From Chelativorans sp. J32 (lineage in GTDB: Bacteria; Pseudomonadota; Alphaproteobacteria; Rhizobiales; Rhizobiaceae), in the NCBI RefSeq assembly GCF_000518985.1, contig NZ_JAEQ01000001.1, positions 62,001-126,000 on the forward strand: a stretch of DNA of 64,000 bases. The letters run 5' to 3'. Positions within the stretch are counted from its first letter, which is position 1; each line of letters begins with the position of its first letter. The translations under genes were made by a program, and so were the position numbers. The notes below the pieces were generated by a model that worked only from the letters and a program-made list of their open reading frames with translations, was not told where the DNA came from and did no database searches. This document shows positions 28,339-38,388 of this stretch, one piece after another.

Positions 28339-28409
28339 CGCAGAAAGAGGTCGTTCAGCTTTCTGTTGCAACGCTTGTCCGAGTTTCGCATTGAAGGAGA
28401 GAATGCGGG

Positions 28410-30149
28410 TTGGATCGGCAAGGTTTGGGCGACGTGGAGACCGGCGCTAGTAGCCCTGATGCAAAGCACGGGTTCGGGCGAAAGCTGCGCGCGCGGCTGA
28501 TGGGTCCGAAGTCCATCGGCTTTTATCTTTTTTTGCTGATCATCGTCACCGTCGTTCCGGCGCTGGCCATCTCCACGGTTCTTCTGCAGCGCAACGATGC
28601 GGCGCAGCGCGCTGTTGTAGAGACGCTCGCGGAAGCCATGGCGGGTTCCATTGCGGAGGCGGTGGATCGCGAACTGAGCGGCATGGTCACGACGCTGAGG
28701 GTTCTGTCCACGACGCGCTCGCTCACGACCGGAAACCTGCACGACTTCTACGAACGGGCAAAGGCGGCCCTTGCCGGTACCGGTTCCTATCTCATCGTGC
28801 TCGATGGCAATTTCCTGCAGCTTTTGAACACGCGCGTGCCGTATGGCACGCCGCTCGGTCCTACCGCGGACCCTGTCTCTGCAAAGCAGGCGCTGGACAC
28901 AAGGGCGGCCGTCGTTTCCGGCGTCTTCCTCGGTCAGGTCTCGCAGAAATGGGTCTTCAATGCCGTCCTGCCTTTCCTGCGCGAAAACCAGCCGCCGCTT
29001 CTGCTGGTGCTGACGCGTGACGCGGAGAGCATGGGCGATACCCTTTCCCAGGAGATGCTGCGCGGCGGCTGGAACGCCTCTCTGCTCGATCGCGATGGAA
29101 TCGTAATCGCCTCCTCCTTCATGTCGTCCAGCATAGGAAAGCCATTCTTTCTCGACATAAGCAGCAGTGGCGCTCCCCAGACGGCGCGAATCTCCGAAAG
29201 TGTGGATTCGCAATCCTATGTGGCGATCGTGGATGAGTCCGCTTATAGCGGCTGGAAGGTGGTCGTCTGGGCCCCCACCGCCGCCGTCGAGGAGCCCACG
29301 CGCCGGGCCCTGCGCTCGCTCTTCAATGCCAGCCTGATCATCATCGGAATCGGTACGCTTGCCGCCTGGCTGATCGGAAGGCAGATCGCCCGTCCGATCC
29401 GCCGCCTGGCCTATGACGCTCGCCGGCTGGGCGCCGGACAACCGGTCGACGCCATGCGCTATCCCATCGCCGAGGTAGCCACGGTTTCCGCCGCGCTTTC
29501 CGAGGCCGCGACGGATCGAAAGGCCGCGGAAAACGAAATTAGGCTCCTCATGCGGGAGGTGGCCCACCGTGCAAAAAACCAGCTCACGGTCGTCTCCTCC
29601 ATGGCAAAGCAGACTGCGCGCAGTTCGCGCTCCTTGCCCGCCTTTCTGGATTCCTTTCAGAAGCGTCTCTATGGCCTTGCCCGATCGACAGACCTTCTCA
29701 TCGCGGGCGGCGCCACCGGTGTGGAGCTTCGGGAACTGCTCATGGCGCAGATCGAACCGTTCCGGCCCGAGGATCTGAAGCGCCTTGAAATTTCCGGGCC
29801 ACCGTTCCGCCTCTCCAATCAGGCGGCGCAGACCATCGGACTTGCCGTGCATGAGCTTGCGACAAATGCCGCCAAATACGGAGCCTTCGGGACCCGAACG
29901 GGGCGGCTTTCCGTGACATGGGCGATCGAAGGGGAGACGCTGGTCATTACGTGGCGCGAGCACCTCACGCTTCTGCGCAGGCGGCCGATGCGCCGCGGCT
30001 TCGGCACGGAGATCATCGAGCGCATGTTGGGAGGAACCCTCGATGCCGAGATCTCCCGGACGTTCCACCGCGACGGCCTGGAGTGCATTTTCCGTATTCC
30101 GTTGAAGCGTCTGGTTCCGGAGCGGGGCCACCCAGCGCCTCCGCTCTGA
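28410..30149 (+). CDS. HWE-type sensor histidine kinase
   Basis: A 579-residue membrane sensor kinase. Transmembrane helix near residues 36-54, a periplasmic cache-like sensor domain (about 60-300), second helix (ASLIIIGIGTLAAWLIG, about 310-326) and HAMP linker (RQIARPIRRLAYDARRLGAG). The HWE/HisKA_2 core follows: phospho-acceptor EVAHRAKNQLTVVSSMAKQT, N-box HELATNAAKYGAF, the WRE motif (ITWREH) and a C-terminal GFGTEIIERMLGG. TTG 28410 is assumed with GGAG upstream; ATG 28500 is possible. No response regulator is adjacent, and HWE kinases often act in the general stress response. Its place between truB and rpsO is unusual. Confidence 0.87.
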   Translation: MDRQGLGDVETGASSPDAKHGFGRKLRARLMGPKSIGFYLFLLIIVTVVPALAISTVLLQRNDAAQRAVVETLAEAMAGSIAEAVDRELSGMVTTLRVLSTTRSLTTGNLHDFYERAKAALAGTGSYLIVLDGNFLQLLNTRVPYGTPLGPTADPVSAKQALDTRAAVVSGVFLGQVSQKWVFNAVLPFLRENQPPLLLVLTRDAESMGDTLSQEMLRGGWNASLLDRDGIVIASSFMSSSIGKPFFLDISSSGAPQTARISESVDSQSYVAIVDESAYSGWKVVVWAPTAAVEEPTRRALRSLFNASLIIIGIGTLAAWLIGRQIARPIRRLAYDARRLGAGQPVDAMRYPIAEVATVSAALSEAATDRKAAENEIRLLMREVAHRAKNQLTVVSSMAKQTARSSRSLPAFLDSFQKRLYGLARSTDLLIAGGATGVELRELLMAQIEPFRPEDLKRLEISGPPFRLSNQAAQTIGLAVHELATNAAKYGAFGTRTGRLSVTWAIEGETLVITWREHLTLLRRRPMRRGFGTEIIERMLGGTLDAEISRTFHRDGLECIFRIPLKRLVPERGHPAPPL

Positions 30150-30161
30150 TTACCCTTTTGG

Positions 30162-30190
30162 CTGGCAATTGGCCGGATTATGCACTATAT
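30162..30190 (+). promoter_or_regulatory. Possible rpsO promoter
   Basis: CTATAT (30185-30190) matches the rhizobial -10 consensus, with only a weak -35 (CTGGCA, 30162-30167) 17 bases upstream. It would drive rpsO independently of the sensor kinase. Confidence 0.35.
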
Positions 30191-30293
30191 GCGGCGGCAT
30201 CACAGCGCATTTAAGGCTTTGTGAGAAGGCCCTTGCTGGACGACATCCCGGCTCTGGGCGGCCCATTCACCAATACCGATAGAAAGGACCCCG

Positions 30294-30563
30294 ATGTCGA
30301 TTACTGCCGAGCGCAAGCAGGAGCTTTTGAAGGAATTCGCGACCGCCAACGGCGACACCGGTTCGCCGGAAGTCCAGGTCGCTCTCCTTACCGAGCGCAT
30401 CAAGAACCTGACCGAGCATTTCAAGGAGCACCAGAAGGATAACCATTCCCGCCGTGGTCTCCTCAAACTCGTCTCGCAGCGCCGTCGTCTGCTCGACTAT
30501 GTCAAGCGGAAGGACGAAGCCCGCTACCAGACGCTGATCGAAAGGCTCGGGCTGCGTCGCTAG
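30294..30563 (+). CDS. rpsO: 30S ribosomal protein S15
   Basis: An 89-residue S15, a primary 16S rRNA-binding protein. The whole family pattern is visible: [60 protein letters not shown]-like and a C-terminal [15 protein letters not shown] precedes the ATG. rpsO-pnp order is the classical arrangement, with a strong hairpin between the two genes. Confidence 0.98.
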   Translation: MSITAERKQELLKEFATANGDTGSPEVQVALLTERIKNLTEHFKEHQKDNHSRRGLLKLVSQRRRLLDYVKRKDEARYQTLIERLGLRR

Positions 30564-30571
30564 TTCTGGCT

Positions 30572-30597
30572 GGCGGGTCCTCGTTGGAGGACCCGCC
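30572..30597 (+). terminator. Hairpin between rpsO and pnp
   Basis: Perfect eleven-base stem GGCGGGTCCTC/GAGGACCCGCC with a GTTG loop, eight bases after the rpsO stop; GTTTT follows about ten bases later. In E. coli a hairpin here is both terminator and RNase-processing site for pnp autoregulation, so a similar double role is likely. Confidence 0.72.
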
Positions 30598-30818
30598 GCC
30601 AGCGTTTTGGCCCCGCCAAAGGCATGGGCCATACGGCCTCCGGAGCAGGCTCCGGTACGCCGCCGACGGGCAGGTCATGGGGCAGGATTGCTGGGTGCTT
30701 GTGAGCCGCCGACCGGCTTTGAATCAAGTGCCCCGTTGTCTTGCCCGTGGCTCGTCCTAACAAGGAAGAAAGCGGAGGCTGGCTCATGAAGCCTGTCTTC
30801 GGAATTCAAGGACAACAC

Positions 30819-32966
30819 ATGTTCAAGCAACACAAAGTGGAAATCGAATGGGGTGGGCGTCCGCTCATCCTGGAAACGGGCAAGATTGCTCGCCAGGCCG
30901 ATGGCGCTGTTCTCGCCACCTATGGTGAGACGGTCGTGCTCGCCACCGTGGTGTCGGCCAAGGAGCCGAAGCCCGGGATCGATTTCTTCCCCCTTACCGT
31001 CAACTACCAGGAAAAGACCTTCGCGGCCGGCAAGATTCCCGGCGGCTACTTCAAGCGCGAGGGCCGGCCGAGCGAGAAGGAGACGCTGGTCTCCCGTCTC
31101 ATCGATCGCCCGATCCGCCCCCTTTTCGTTGAGGGCTACAAGAACGACACGCAGGTGATCGTCACCGTTCTCCAGCACGATCTGGAGAATGATCCGGACA
31201 TCGTGTCCATGGTCGCCGCTTCCGCTGCACTGACCCTTTCGGGCGTTCCCTTCATGGGGCCTGTCGGTGCCGCGCGCGTCGGCTATGTCAATGGCGAATA
31301 CATCCTGAACCCGCATCTCGACGAGATGGCCGAGACCAAGCTCGACCTCGTCGTCGCCGGCACGAACGATGCCGTGCTGATGGTGGAGTCGGAAGCGCAC
31401 GAGCTGCCCGAGGATGTGATGCTCGGCGCGGTGATGTTCGGCCACAGGAACTTCCAGCCGGTCATCGACGCCATCATTAAGCTCGCCGAGGTCGCGGCGA
31501 AGGAGCCACGCGAGTTCCTCCCGGAGGATCTGTCCGCGCTCGAGGCGGAGATGCTGAAGGTCATCGAGACCGATCTGCGCGAAGCCTACAAGATCACCGA
31601 CAAGCAAAGCCGCTATAACGCGGTGGACGCTGCCAAGGCGAAGGTGAAGGAGACTTTCCTTCCGGAAAGCGCCGAGGAATACAAGTGGACACCTGAGCAG
31701 GTGGCCACGGTGTTCAAGGCTCTCCAGGCCAAGATCGTTCGCTGGAACATCCTGGACACCGGTTCCCGCATCGACGGCCGCGACCTGAAGAGCGTTCGCC
31801 CGATCGTCGCGGAAGTGGGCGTGCTGCCCCGCACGCACGGCTCTGCCGTCTTCACCCGCGGTGAGACGCAGGCGCTTGTGGTCGCAACGCTTGGAACCGG
31901 CGAAGACGAGCAATATGTCGACTCGCTGACCGGCACCGTCAAAGAAACCTTCATGCTGCACTACAATTTCCCGCCCTATTCAGTGGGCGAGACGGGCCGC
32001 ATGGGTTCCCCGGGCCGTCGTGAGATCGGCCATGGCAAGCTTGCCTGGCGCGCGGTGCACCCGCTCCTCCCGGCGCCGGAGCAGTTCCCCTACACGATCC
32101 GCGTTGTCTCGGAGATCACGGAATCGAACGGCTCCTCCTCCATGGCAACTGTCTGCGGCACCTCGCTCGCCCTGATGGATGCAGGTGTGCCGCTTGCAAA
32201 GCCGGTGGCCGGTATCGCCATGGGCCTCATCAAGGAGGACGATCGCTTTGCCGTGCTGTCTGACATACTTGGCGACGAGGATCATCTCGGCGACATGGAT
32301 TTCAAAGTGGCCGGCACCGCCGATGGCGTGACCTCCTTGCAGATGGACATCAAGATCACCGGCATCACCGAAGAGATCATGAAGGTCGCTTTGGAGCAGG
32401 CAAAGGACGGCCGGCTGCACATTCTCGGCGAGATGGCCCAGGCTCTCTCCGAGAGCCGCGGCGAACTCGGCGAGTTTGCGCCACGCATCGAAGTGATGCA
32501 CATCCCGACCGAAAAGATCCGCGATGTTATCGGCACCGGCGGCAAGGTGATCCGCGAGATCGTGGAGAAGACCGGCGCCAAGATCAATATCGAGGACGAC
32601 GGCACGGTTAAGATCGCCTCCAACAACGGCAAGGAGATCGAAGCTGCCCGTAAGTGGATTCACTCCATCGTGGCCGAGCCCGAGGTGGGCGAGATCTACG
32701 AGGGCACGGTCGTCAAGACAGCCGATTTCGGCGCCTTCGTGAACTTCTTCGGCCCGCGCGACGGGCTGGTGCACATCTCCCAGCTTGCGCCCGAGCGCGT
32801 CCAGAAGACGACGGATGTCGTGAAGGAAGGCGACAAGGTCTTCGTCAAGCTCATGGGCTTTGACGAGCGCGGCAAAGTTCGTCTCTCGATGAAGGTCGTC
32901 GATCAGAAGACCGGCAAGGAGATCGTGCAGGAGAAGAAGGAAGAGAAGCAGGAAGCCGAAGGCTGA
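30819..32966 (+). CDS. pnp: Polyribonucleotide nucleotidyltransferase
   Basis: A 715-residue PNPase (E. coli 711), the phosphorolytic 3'-5' exoribonuclease of the degradosome. Two RNase PH cores (about 10-230 and 310-540, the second with [32 protein letters not shown]), a KH domain (about 555-620, [12 protein letters not shown]) and an S1 domain (about 625-695, [20 protein letters not shown]) are in order. ATG 30819 has AAGGA upstream; the frame is open further 5' but without family similarity. The 220-base leader contains the rpsO hairpin. Confidence 0.97.
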   Translation: MFKQHKVEIEWGGRPLILETGKIARQADGAVLATYGETVVLATVVSAKEPKPGIDFFPLTVNYQEKTFAAGKIPGGYFKREGRPSEKETLVSRLIDRPIRPLFVEGYKNDTQVIVTVLQHDLENDPDIVSMVAASAALTLSGVPFMGPVGAARVGYVNGEYILNPHLDEMAETKLDLVVAGTNDAVLMVESEAHELPEDVMLGAVMFGHRNFQPVIDAIIKLAEVAAKEPREFLPEDLSALEAEMLKVIETDLREAYKITDKQSRYNAVDAAKAKVKETFLPESAEEYKWTPEQVATVFKALQAKIVRWNILDTGSRIDGRDLKSVRPIVAEVGVLPRTHGSAVFTRGETQALVVATLGTGEDEQYVDSLTGTVKETFMLHYNFPPYSVGETGRMGSPGRREIGHGKLAWRAVHPLLPAPEQFPYTIRVVSEITESNGSSSMATVCGTSLALMDAGVPLAKPVAGIAMGLIKEDDRFAVLSDILGDEDHLGDMDFKVAGTADGVTSLQMDIKITGITEEIMKVALEQAKDGRLHILGEMAQALSESRGELGEFAPRIEVMHIPTEKIRDVIGTGGKVIREIVEKTGAKINIEDDGTVKIASNNGKEIEAARKWIHSIVAEPEVGEIYEGTVVKTADFGAFVNFFGPRDGLVHISQLAPERVQKTTDVVKEGDKVFVKLMGFDERGKVRLSMKVVDQKTGKEIVQEKKEEKQEAEG

Positions 32967-32988
32967 TCTTCTCGTCCTATTTCTTGAG

Positions 32989-33012
32989 CGGGCGCGGCAA
33001 TAGCTGCGCCCG
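32989..33012 (+). terminator. Hairpin after pnp
   Basis: CGGGCGC/GCGCCCG stem with a ten-base loop 22 bases after the pnp stop, no long T-run (TTCCTGT). Probable end of the operon. Confidence 0.5.
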
Positions 33013-33132
33013 TTCCTGTATCCCGCCCTTTCTGGAGCGGAATGCGCTCACATTTCTTCGCGCGATCTTCTCGTCGCACGACCGCAAGTGATTCCACTTG
33101 CCTGCAAAATGCTCTAGCGTGCTGCGGATCCC

Positions 33133-34143
33133 ATGCACGAAGCCCTGCCGATCCTCCTCTATCCCTTCGACCGCGGAATCCTGGAAATGCCGGGAAGCAG
33201 CGCACGCATACTCGTGCTCGGAGCATCTGGGGATTTGCGGCTCCCCGAAACGGATGCAAAGGCCGACGTGGTGTCGGACTTTCGTCCGGACTTCCTGGCG
33301 CTGCAGAGGGATGGTTTTTCGGTTTTTTCGGAAGCGCAGGGGGAGGGCTACGATGCCGCGCTCTTGCTCCTCGGCCGCAACAGGCGGGAGAACGAAACGC
33401 ATCTTGCCGAAGCGCTGAGGCGCGTTCGTCCGGGCGGACTCATTGCTGCCGCCGGCAGCAAGCAGGATGGTGCACCGGGCTTTCGAAAGCGCATTGCTGA
33501 ACTTCTTCCCATCGAAGATCATCTGTCGAAATATCACGGACTGGCGCTTTGGTTTCGACGTCCGGGGTTGCTCGAAGAAGGGTTCCTTGCGTCCTTGTCG
33601 TCACCCGCAGAGGTGACCTCCGAAGGATACGCCACTGCGGTCGGCGGCTTCTCGGAGGGAGTGGTGGATGCAGGCTCGCGGTTTCTCGCCGAGAATCTGC
33701 CTTCAGATATTTCCGGCGAGGTGGCGGACTTTGCAGCGGGCTGGGGCTACTTGTCCCTCCGGCTGGCCGAGCGATCGGCGGTTTCGCTGATTGATCTCTA
33801 TGAGGCGCATCTTCCGTCGCTGGAAGCGGCCAAGCGCAACATGGCCGCCCGGGCCTCGGAGACGAATTGCCGGTTTTTCTGGCACGATCTTCTCGGTGAA
33901 CCGGTTACACGACGTTATGACGTGATCGCGATGAACCCGCCCTTCCATCGCAGCCGTGCGGCTGAGCCGGATATGGGACGAGGGATGGTCGCGACGGCCG
34001 CGAAATCCCTCAAGCCAGGCGGGAGGTTGTTTCTCGTCGCCAATCGCGGCCTGCCCTATGAGGCCGCGATGGAGGAGCATTTCCGCCAGGTCGGCGAAAT
34101 TGCCCGGGATGAGAGCTACAAGGTGCTTTGGGGGCGGAAATAG
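33133..34143 (+). CDS. RsmC/RlmG-like rRNA methyltransferase
   Basis: A 336-residue protein with two methyltransferase-like halves, as in RsmC (16S rRNA m2G1207). The N-terminal half is a degenerate Rossmann domain. The C-terminal half has the SAM-binding VADFAAGWGYLSLRLAE (motif I, about residue 196), acidic IDLYEAHLPSLEAAKRN, and the catalytic NPPF motif (IAMNPPFHRSR, about 262-272) specific for exocyclic guanine amines. Motif I has AAGWG instead of the usual GCGxG, a mild deviation. Convergent with fabI, 14 bases apart. Confidence 0.82.
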   Translation: MHEALPILLYPFDRGILEMPGSSARILVLGASGDLRLPETDAKADVVSDFRPDFLALQRDGFSVFSEAQGEGYDAALLLLGRNRRENETHLAEALRRVRPGGLIAAAGSKQDGAPGFRKRIAELLPIEDHLSKYHGLALWFRRPGLLEEGFLASLSSPAEVTSEGYATAVGGFSEGVVDAGSRFLAENLPSDISGEVADFAAGWGYLSLRLAERSAVSLIDLYEAHLPSLEAAKRNMAARASETNCRFFWHDLLGEPVTRRYDVIAMNPPFHRSRAAEPDMGRGMVATAAKSLKPGGRLFLVANRGLPYEAAMEEHFRQVGEIARDESYKVLWGRK

Positions 34144-34157
34144 GTCAGCCAGGGCTG

Positions 34158-35003
34158 TTATTTGGCCTTGGCTTCCCCTTCGGCTTCAGCCTTTTCCGAG
34201 GCTTCGCCGGACCGCTTCAACTCTTCGAGAACCGGCATGGAAACAATGTTGTAACCTGAATCCACATAGTGGATTTCGCCGGTCACGCCTGAGGAGAGGT
34301 TCGACAGAAGATAGAGCGCCGAGCCGCCGATCTCGTCTATCGTGACGGTGCGGCGCAGTGGGGAGTTGCGCTGCTGATAGCTGAACATGTGGCGCGCATC
34401 CGAAATCCCCGCACCGGCAAGCGTCCGCACCGGGCCTGCCGAGATCGCATTCACGCGAATGCCGCGGGGGCCATAATCATTGGCGAGATAACGAACGCTT
34501 GCCTCGAGGCCCGCCTTCGCAACACCCATCACATTGTAATTGGGCATCACGCGCACTGACCCGGCATAGGTGAGTGTAAGAAGGCTGCCCCCCTTATCCA
34601 TCATCGCAGCCGCCTTCCGGCTGACTTCGGTGAAGGAATAGCAGGAGATCACCATGGTGCGGATGAAATTCTCCCGCGTGGTGTTGGCGTAAAGTCCCTT
34701 CAATTCGTTGCGGTCGGAAAATCCAATTGCATGCACGAGGAAATCGAGCGAGCCCCATTCCGACGAAAGGGTCTCGAAAACCTGGTCGATCGAGGCGCTG
34801 TCTTCAACATCGCAGGGCAGAAGCAGCTTTGCTCCCGCCTGGTCCGCAAGCGGCTTGACGCGACGGCCAAACGCATCGCCCTGATAGGTGAATGCAAGCT
34901 CCGCCCCATGCTCGGCCAGTTTTCTAGCGATGCCCCAGGCGATCGAATGATCGTTCGCGACGCCCATGATGACGCCGCGCTTCCCCTTCATAAGAGATTC
35001 CAT
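34158..35003 (-). CDS. fabI: Enoyl-[acyl-carrier-protein] reductase (NADH)
   Basis: A 281-residue FabI catalysing the last step of each fatty-acid elongation cycle. SDR fold with GVANDHSIAWGIARKLAEHGA at the N-terminus, the FabI-type Y-x6-K pair at Y156 and K163 (NYNVMGVAKAG), and the triclosan-region FSDRNE. ATG 35003 lies eight bases after the fabB stop; an upstream start would run into fabB. The C-terminal 20 residues form an Ala/Glu/Lys-rich tail, a variable region in this family. Last gene of the fabA-fabB-fabI unit. Confidence 0.95.
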   Translation of the reverse strand: MESLMKGKRGVIMGVANDHSIAWGIARKLAEHGAELAFTYQGDAFGRRVKPLADQAGAKLLLPCDVEDSASIDQVFETLSSEWGSLDFLVHAIGFSDRNELKGLYANTTRENFIRTMVISCYSFTEVSRKAAAMMDKGGSLLTLTYAGSVRVMPNYNVMGVAKAGLEASVRYLANDYGPRGIRVNAISAGPVRTLAGAGISDARHMFSYQQRNSPLRRTVTIDEIGGSALYLLSNLSSGVTGEIHYVDSGYNIVSMPVLEELKRSGEASEKAEAEGEAKAK

Positions 35004-35010
35004 AATCCCC

Positions 35011-36231
35011 TCAGCCCGCGTATCGCTGAAACACCAGCGTCGCATTGGTGCCGCCGAAACCGAACGAATTCGACAGCACGGTGTCTATCTTTGCATTGTC
35101 GATGCGCTTGCGCACGATGGGAACCCCTTCGAATTCGGGATCCAGCTCGGTGATATGCGCGCTCTCGCCGATGAAACCCTCCTGCATCATCAGGATCGAG
35201 TAGATGGATTCCTGCGCGCCGGCGGCTCCCAAGGAGTGGCCGGTGAGCGATTTCGTCGAGGAAATCGGGGGGATTTCGTTCCCGAACACCTGACGAACAG
35301 CCCCGATCTCGCCGGAATCGCCAACCGGTGTCGAAGTGCCGTGCGTATTGATGTAGTCTACTTTCTCCTGAACGGTGGAAAGCGCCTGGCGCATGCAGCG
35401 GACCGCACCTTCGCCGGACAGCGCCACCATGTCGTAGCCGTCCGAAGTGGCGCCATAACCAACGATTTCGGCGTAAATCTTCGCGCCGCGCGCCTTGGCG
35501 TGCTCCAGTTCCTCAAGCACCAGCACGCCTGCCCCGCCCGCGATGACGAAGCCGTCGCGCGTCACATCGTAGGCACGCGAGGCCGTGGACGGCGTATCGT
35601 TATGCTTGGATGACATTGCACCCATGGCATCGAAGAGGTTCGACATCGTCCAGTCGAGATCCTCGTGGCCACCGGCGAAGATCATGTCCTGCTTGCCCCA
35701 TTGGATCAGCTCATAGGCGTTGCCGATACAGTGCGCGGACGTAGAGCAGGCGGAAGAGATCGAGTAATTCACGCCGTGAATCTTGAACCAGGTCGCCAGC
35801 GTTGCCGACGCCGTGGACGACATGGCTTTCGGCACCGCGAAGGGGCCGATGCGCTTCGGGCTACCCTTTTCCCGGGTTGTATCGGCGGCCTCCACAATCA
35901 CGCGTGTGGAGGGGCCGCCTGATCCCATGATGATGCCGGTGCGCTCGTGGGAGATGTCCTTCTCCTCGAGCCCTGCATCGGCGATTGCCTGTTCCATGGC
36001 CACATGGTTCCAGGCGCCGCCCTTGGAAAGGAAACGCATGGCGCGGCGGTCCACGAGCTCTGTCGGGTCGAGTGTGGGTGCTCCCCACACCTGGCACCGA
36101 AAGCCGTGCTCGGCGAAATCTGGCGAGAAGCTAATGCCCGATTTGGCTTCGCGCAGCGAGGCCGTGACTTCCTGGGCGTTGTTGCCGATGGAGGAAACGA
36201 TGCCGAGGCCGGTGACTACGACGCGTCTCAT
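35011..36231 (-). CDS. fabB: 3-oxoacyl-[acyl-carrier-protein] synthase I
   Basis: A 406-residue FabB, elongating unsaturated intermediates made by FabA. The thiolase-fold catalytic triad is intact: Cys162 in [14 protein letters not shown], His in [11 protein letters not shown] (about 296) and His in [14 protein letters not shown] (about 331). The C-terminal [14 protein letters not shown] is also standard. It lies between fabA and fabI in the classical anaerobic unsaturated-fatty-acid arrangement of rhizobia. Confidence 0.96.
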   Translation of the reverse strand: MRRVVVTGLGIVSSIGNNAQEVTASLREAKSGISFSPDFAEHGFRCQVWGAPTLDPTELVDRRAMRFLSKGGAWNHVAMEQAIADAGLEEKDISHERTGIIMGSGGPSTRVIVEAADTTREKGSPKRIGPFAVPKAMSSTASATLATWFKIHGVNYSISSACSTSAHCIGNAYELIQWGKQDMIFAGGHEDLDWTMSNLFDAMGAMSSKHNDTPSTASRAYDVTRDGFVIAGGAGVLVLEELEHAKARGAKIYAEIVGYGATSDGYDMVALSGEGAVRCMRQALSTVQEKVDYINTHGTSTPVGDSGEIGAVRQVFGNEIPPISSTKSLTGHSLGAAGAQESIYSILMMQEGFIGESAHITELDPEFEGVPIVRKRIDNAKIDTVLSNSFGFGGTNATLVFQRYAG

Positions 36232-36279
36232 ATGGCTCTCCTTAGGGCTTCAAGGCTGGTGTTGCGATGAGCGGGCGGC

Positions 36280-36792
36280 CTAGGCTTCCTGCTTGAAAAG
36301 GCCGACACGCAGGTCGGAGGCCCTGTATATGGTTTCCCCGTCGGCCTTCAACCACCCATCTCCGATCCCAAGCACGAGGCGTCCGCGCATCACGCGTTTC
36401 AGGTCGACACCGTATTCGACCCTTTTGACGCTGGGGGTCACCATGCCGCTGAATTTCACTTCGCCTGTCGAGATGGCGCGCCCCTTGCCGGGCTCGCCCA
36501 GCCAGCCGAGGAAGAAGCCTGTCATCTGCCAGAGCGCATCGAGGCCGAGGCAGCCGGGCATCACCGGATCGCCGATGAAGTGGCAGGGGAAAAACCAAAG
36601 GTCGGGTTTGATATCGAGTTCGGCGCGGATGAAGCCTTTTCCGAATTCGCCGCCTTCTGCCTGCACCTCCGTGATGCGGTCGAACATCAGCATGGGAGGA
36701 GCCGGAAGCTGTGCATTGCCCGGGCCGAACAATTCGCCGCGGGCGCAGGCCAGAAGGTCTTCGTAATCGTAACTGGATTTCGTCTGCGCCAT
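36280..36792 (-). CDS. fabA: 3-hydroxydecanoyl-ACP dehydratase/isomerase
   Basis: A 170-residue FabA introducing the cis double bond at the C10 stage. The hot-dog active site has His71 in [23 protein letters not shown]'s first half ([12 protein letters not shown]) and Asp85 in the following helix (LGLDALWQ). Length equals that of E. coli FabA. First gene of the minus-strand fabABI unit, divergent from irr; the shared upstream region carries a GTTTCCC palindrome. Confidence 0.96.
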   Translation of the reverse strand: MAQTKSSYDYEDLLACARGELFGPGNAQLPAPPMLMFDRITEVQAEGGEFGKGFIRAELDIKPDLWFFPCHFIGDPVMPGCLGLDALWQMTGFFLGWLGEPGKGRAISTGEVKFSGMVTPSVKRVEYGVDLKRVMRGRLVLGIGDGWLKADGETIYRASDLRVGLFKQEA

Positions 36793-36896
36793 GAATTCCC
36801 GTTCTCACCTGGCGACCGGTTCTTCCGGCCTACTTTCACCTTTTCGCGTTAGCCCGATCAGGCACCGCATTTTGGAAACTCTCCCTATCACAGCTT

Positions 36897-36912
36897 GTTT
36901 CCCGTGGGAAAC
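36897..36912. promoter_or_regulatory. Palindrome in the fabA-irr divergent region
   Basis: GTTTCCC and GGGAAAC flank a central GT (16 bases). A third half-site, GGAAACT, lies at about 36884-36890. It is about 105 bases upstream of fabA and 150 upstream of the preferred irr start, so it could control either gene. No matching regulator known to me. Confidence 0.45.
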
Positions 36913-37059
36913 TGCCCGGAGAGGATTATCCCGACGATGATAGACAAGATCCGACCGGACCTTTTGCCGCTATTGATCGGACGGTGCGGGCAGAATATAT
37001 GTCTGGACAACTATGCGCGGCTTTGCCGCCTCGATCCGCAGGGACAGGAAAGGTTTTCC

Positions 37060-37503
37060 TTGACCGCAGCAAGTGCCGAAGAACTGGAGCAGTCCGTGCT
37101 CGGATGCCGCGTGAGAGCGGCTGGGTTGCGCCCGACGAGACAGCGCGTGGCGCTTGCTGAGCTTTTGTTTGCGGCCGGCAACCGTCATGTTTCGGCTGAG
37201 GAACTCCATGAGGAAGCGCTGCGCGCCGGCGTCCGGGTGTCCCTCGCGACGGTCTACAACACCCTTCACCAATTCACCGAGGCGGGTATGTTGAGGATCC
37301 TGCCGGTGGAGGGTTCGAAGACCTATTTCGACACCAACACGTCGGACCATCATCATTTCTTCCTGGAGGGCGAGAACCGGCTGGTCGATATCCCCGAAGG
37401 GCCGGTGACCGTATCCAATCTGCCGACGCCGCCCGAAGACATGGAAATCGCCCACGTGGATATTCTGGTTCGCCTGCGTCCGAAGGCCAGGAATCGACGC
37501 TGA
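37060..37503 (+). CDS. irr: Iron response regulator Irr (Fur family)
   Basis: A 147-residue Fur-family regulator that, in rhizobia, represses haem biosynthesis and activates iron-uptake control under low iron. The body matches Irr closely: AAGLRPTRQRVALAELLF, SAEELHEEALRAGVRVSLATVYNTLHQFTEAGMLR (winged helix) and the haem/iron-sensing DHHHFFLEGEN. No N-terminal haem regulatory motif is present, as in non-Bradyrhizobium Irr. TTG 37060 is chosen since AGGAAAGG precedes it and the product starts like known Irr; ATG 36937 or TTG 36895 would add 41-55 residues unlike the family. Confidence 0.87.
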   Translation: MTAASAEELEQSVLGCRVRAAGLRPTRQRVALAELLFAAGNRHVSAEELHEEALRAGVRVSLATVYNTLHQFTEAGMLRILPVEGSKTYFDTNTSDHHHFFLEGENRLVDIPEGPVTVSNLPTPPEDMEIAHVDILVRLRPKARNRR

Positions 37504-37616
37504 TTCAGGTTAGCTGTTCGGCCGGCCCGGTGGCCAGGGACGCGATATTTTCAACGCGCGAATCACGGCCGGTGCTGTCCGCCGGCAAGCCGCGGCCGAT
37601 CTGAGCCGCGAACGGC

Positions 37617-38162
37617 CTATTCCTTGATGGTCTCTCCAGGATAGACGCCCCAGATCGCCCTCTGGTCCATCCAGCCCTCGTGGCCGGCGAAATTGATGCG
37701 GCACCAACTGCCATTGCAGAGCGTCACCTCACCAACGACACCCGGCTCCACCTGGGCTACTTCCCGTGCGTTCTCTTCAGGGTTTGCAAGAAGCGGCACG
37801 GCAGCATTTTCCTTGCCTTTGAACCAGGGAGCCACGACCGCGGTGCGCCGCCCGGAAAGCAGTGCCTGATTGATCCAGCCTTCTGCCCCATCGGCATCGC
37901 GCACCCGGCGCCAATTGTCGTATTCCTGGATTATCTCGATGGGCAAGCCCGGCTTCAGATAGAGCCACGAGACAGCATACTGGGTCCCCGGCCCAACCCG
38001 CATATTCACGCGACCGGACTTCAGGCTGACGAAACGCGGCAGCGGCAATCCACTCGGGCCGCGCTTCAAGGCCTCGCCGGGCTGCACTTGATCCTGGGCG
38101 ATGGCCGGGAACGTGGTGAGGACGGCGGCAATGAGGAAGGAAAGAAATCTCTGGCCCTTCAT
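37617..38162 (-). CDS. Exported SH3-domain protein
   Basis: A 181-residue protein with a signal peptide (residues 1-22, FLIAAVLTTFPAIAQ) and two bacterial SH3-like domains (about 42-105, SLKSGRVNMRVGPGTQYAVSWLY; and 115-175, GVVGEVTLCNGSWCRINFAGHEGWMDQ). Such proteins bind cell-wall peptides or act as periplasmic adaptors. No enzyme domain is attached. Divergent from the hydroxyacid dehydrogenase gene; separated from irr by about 110 bases holding nothing notable. Confidence 0.82.
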   Translation of the reverse strand: MKGQRFLSFLIAAVLTTFPAIAQDQVQPGEALKRGPSGLPLPRFVSLKSGRVNMRVGPGTQYAVSWLYLKPGLPIEIIQEYDNWRRVRDADGAEGWINQALLSGRRTAVVAPWFKGKENAAVPLLANPEENAREVAQVEPGVVGEVTLCNGSWCRINFAGHEGWMDQRAIWGVYPGETIKE

Positions 38163-38388
38163 GACTGAAACATTTTACCCCTTTGTCCCGCGCTCGCGGC
38201 CGACAGCGCGATAGCGCACCGGTGGCAGCGATTTGGTTTGGGACCCACGCAGCGCATACGGTCTTTTTCTTTGTCTTCCTTGCGCCTGCTTGTTAGACAT
38301 CGGGCTGAGGCATCGAAGCAGGGCGCGGCACCCTTCAGTTTCTCTCGTCTTGGTTAACGGGGTCTCAACGCGGAGGCAGGAAAGAAGA

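Noticed and set aside
28023-30131. A 702-codon open frame antisense to truB and the sensor kinase
   Set aside because: Shadow frame without any protein-like pattern.
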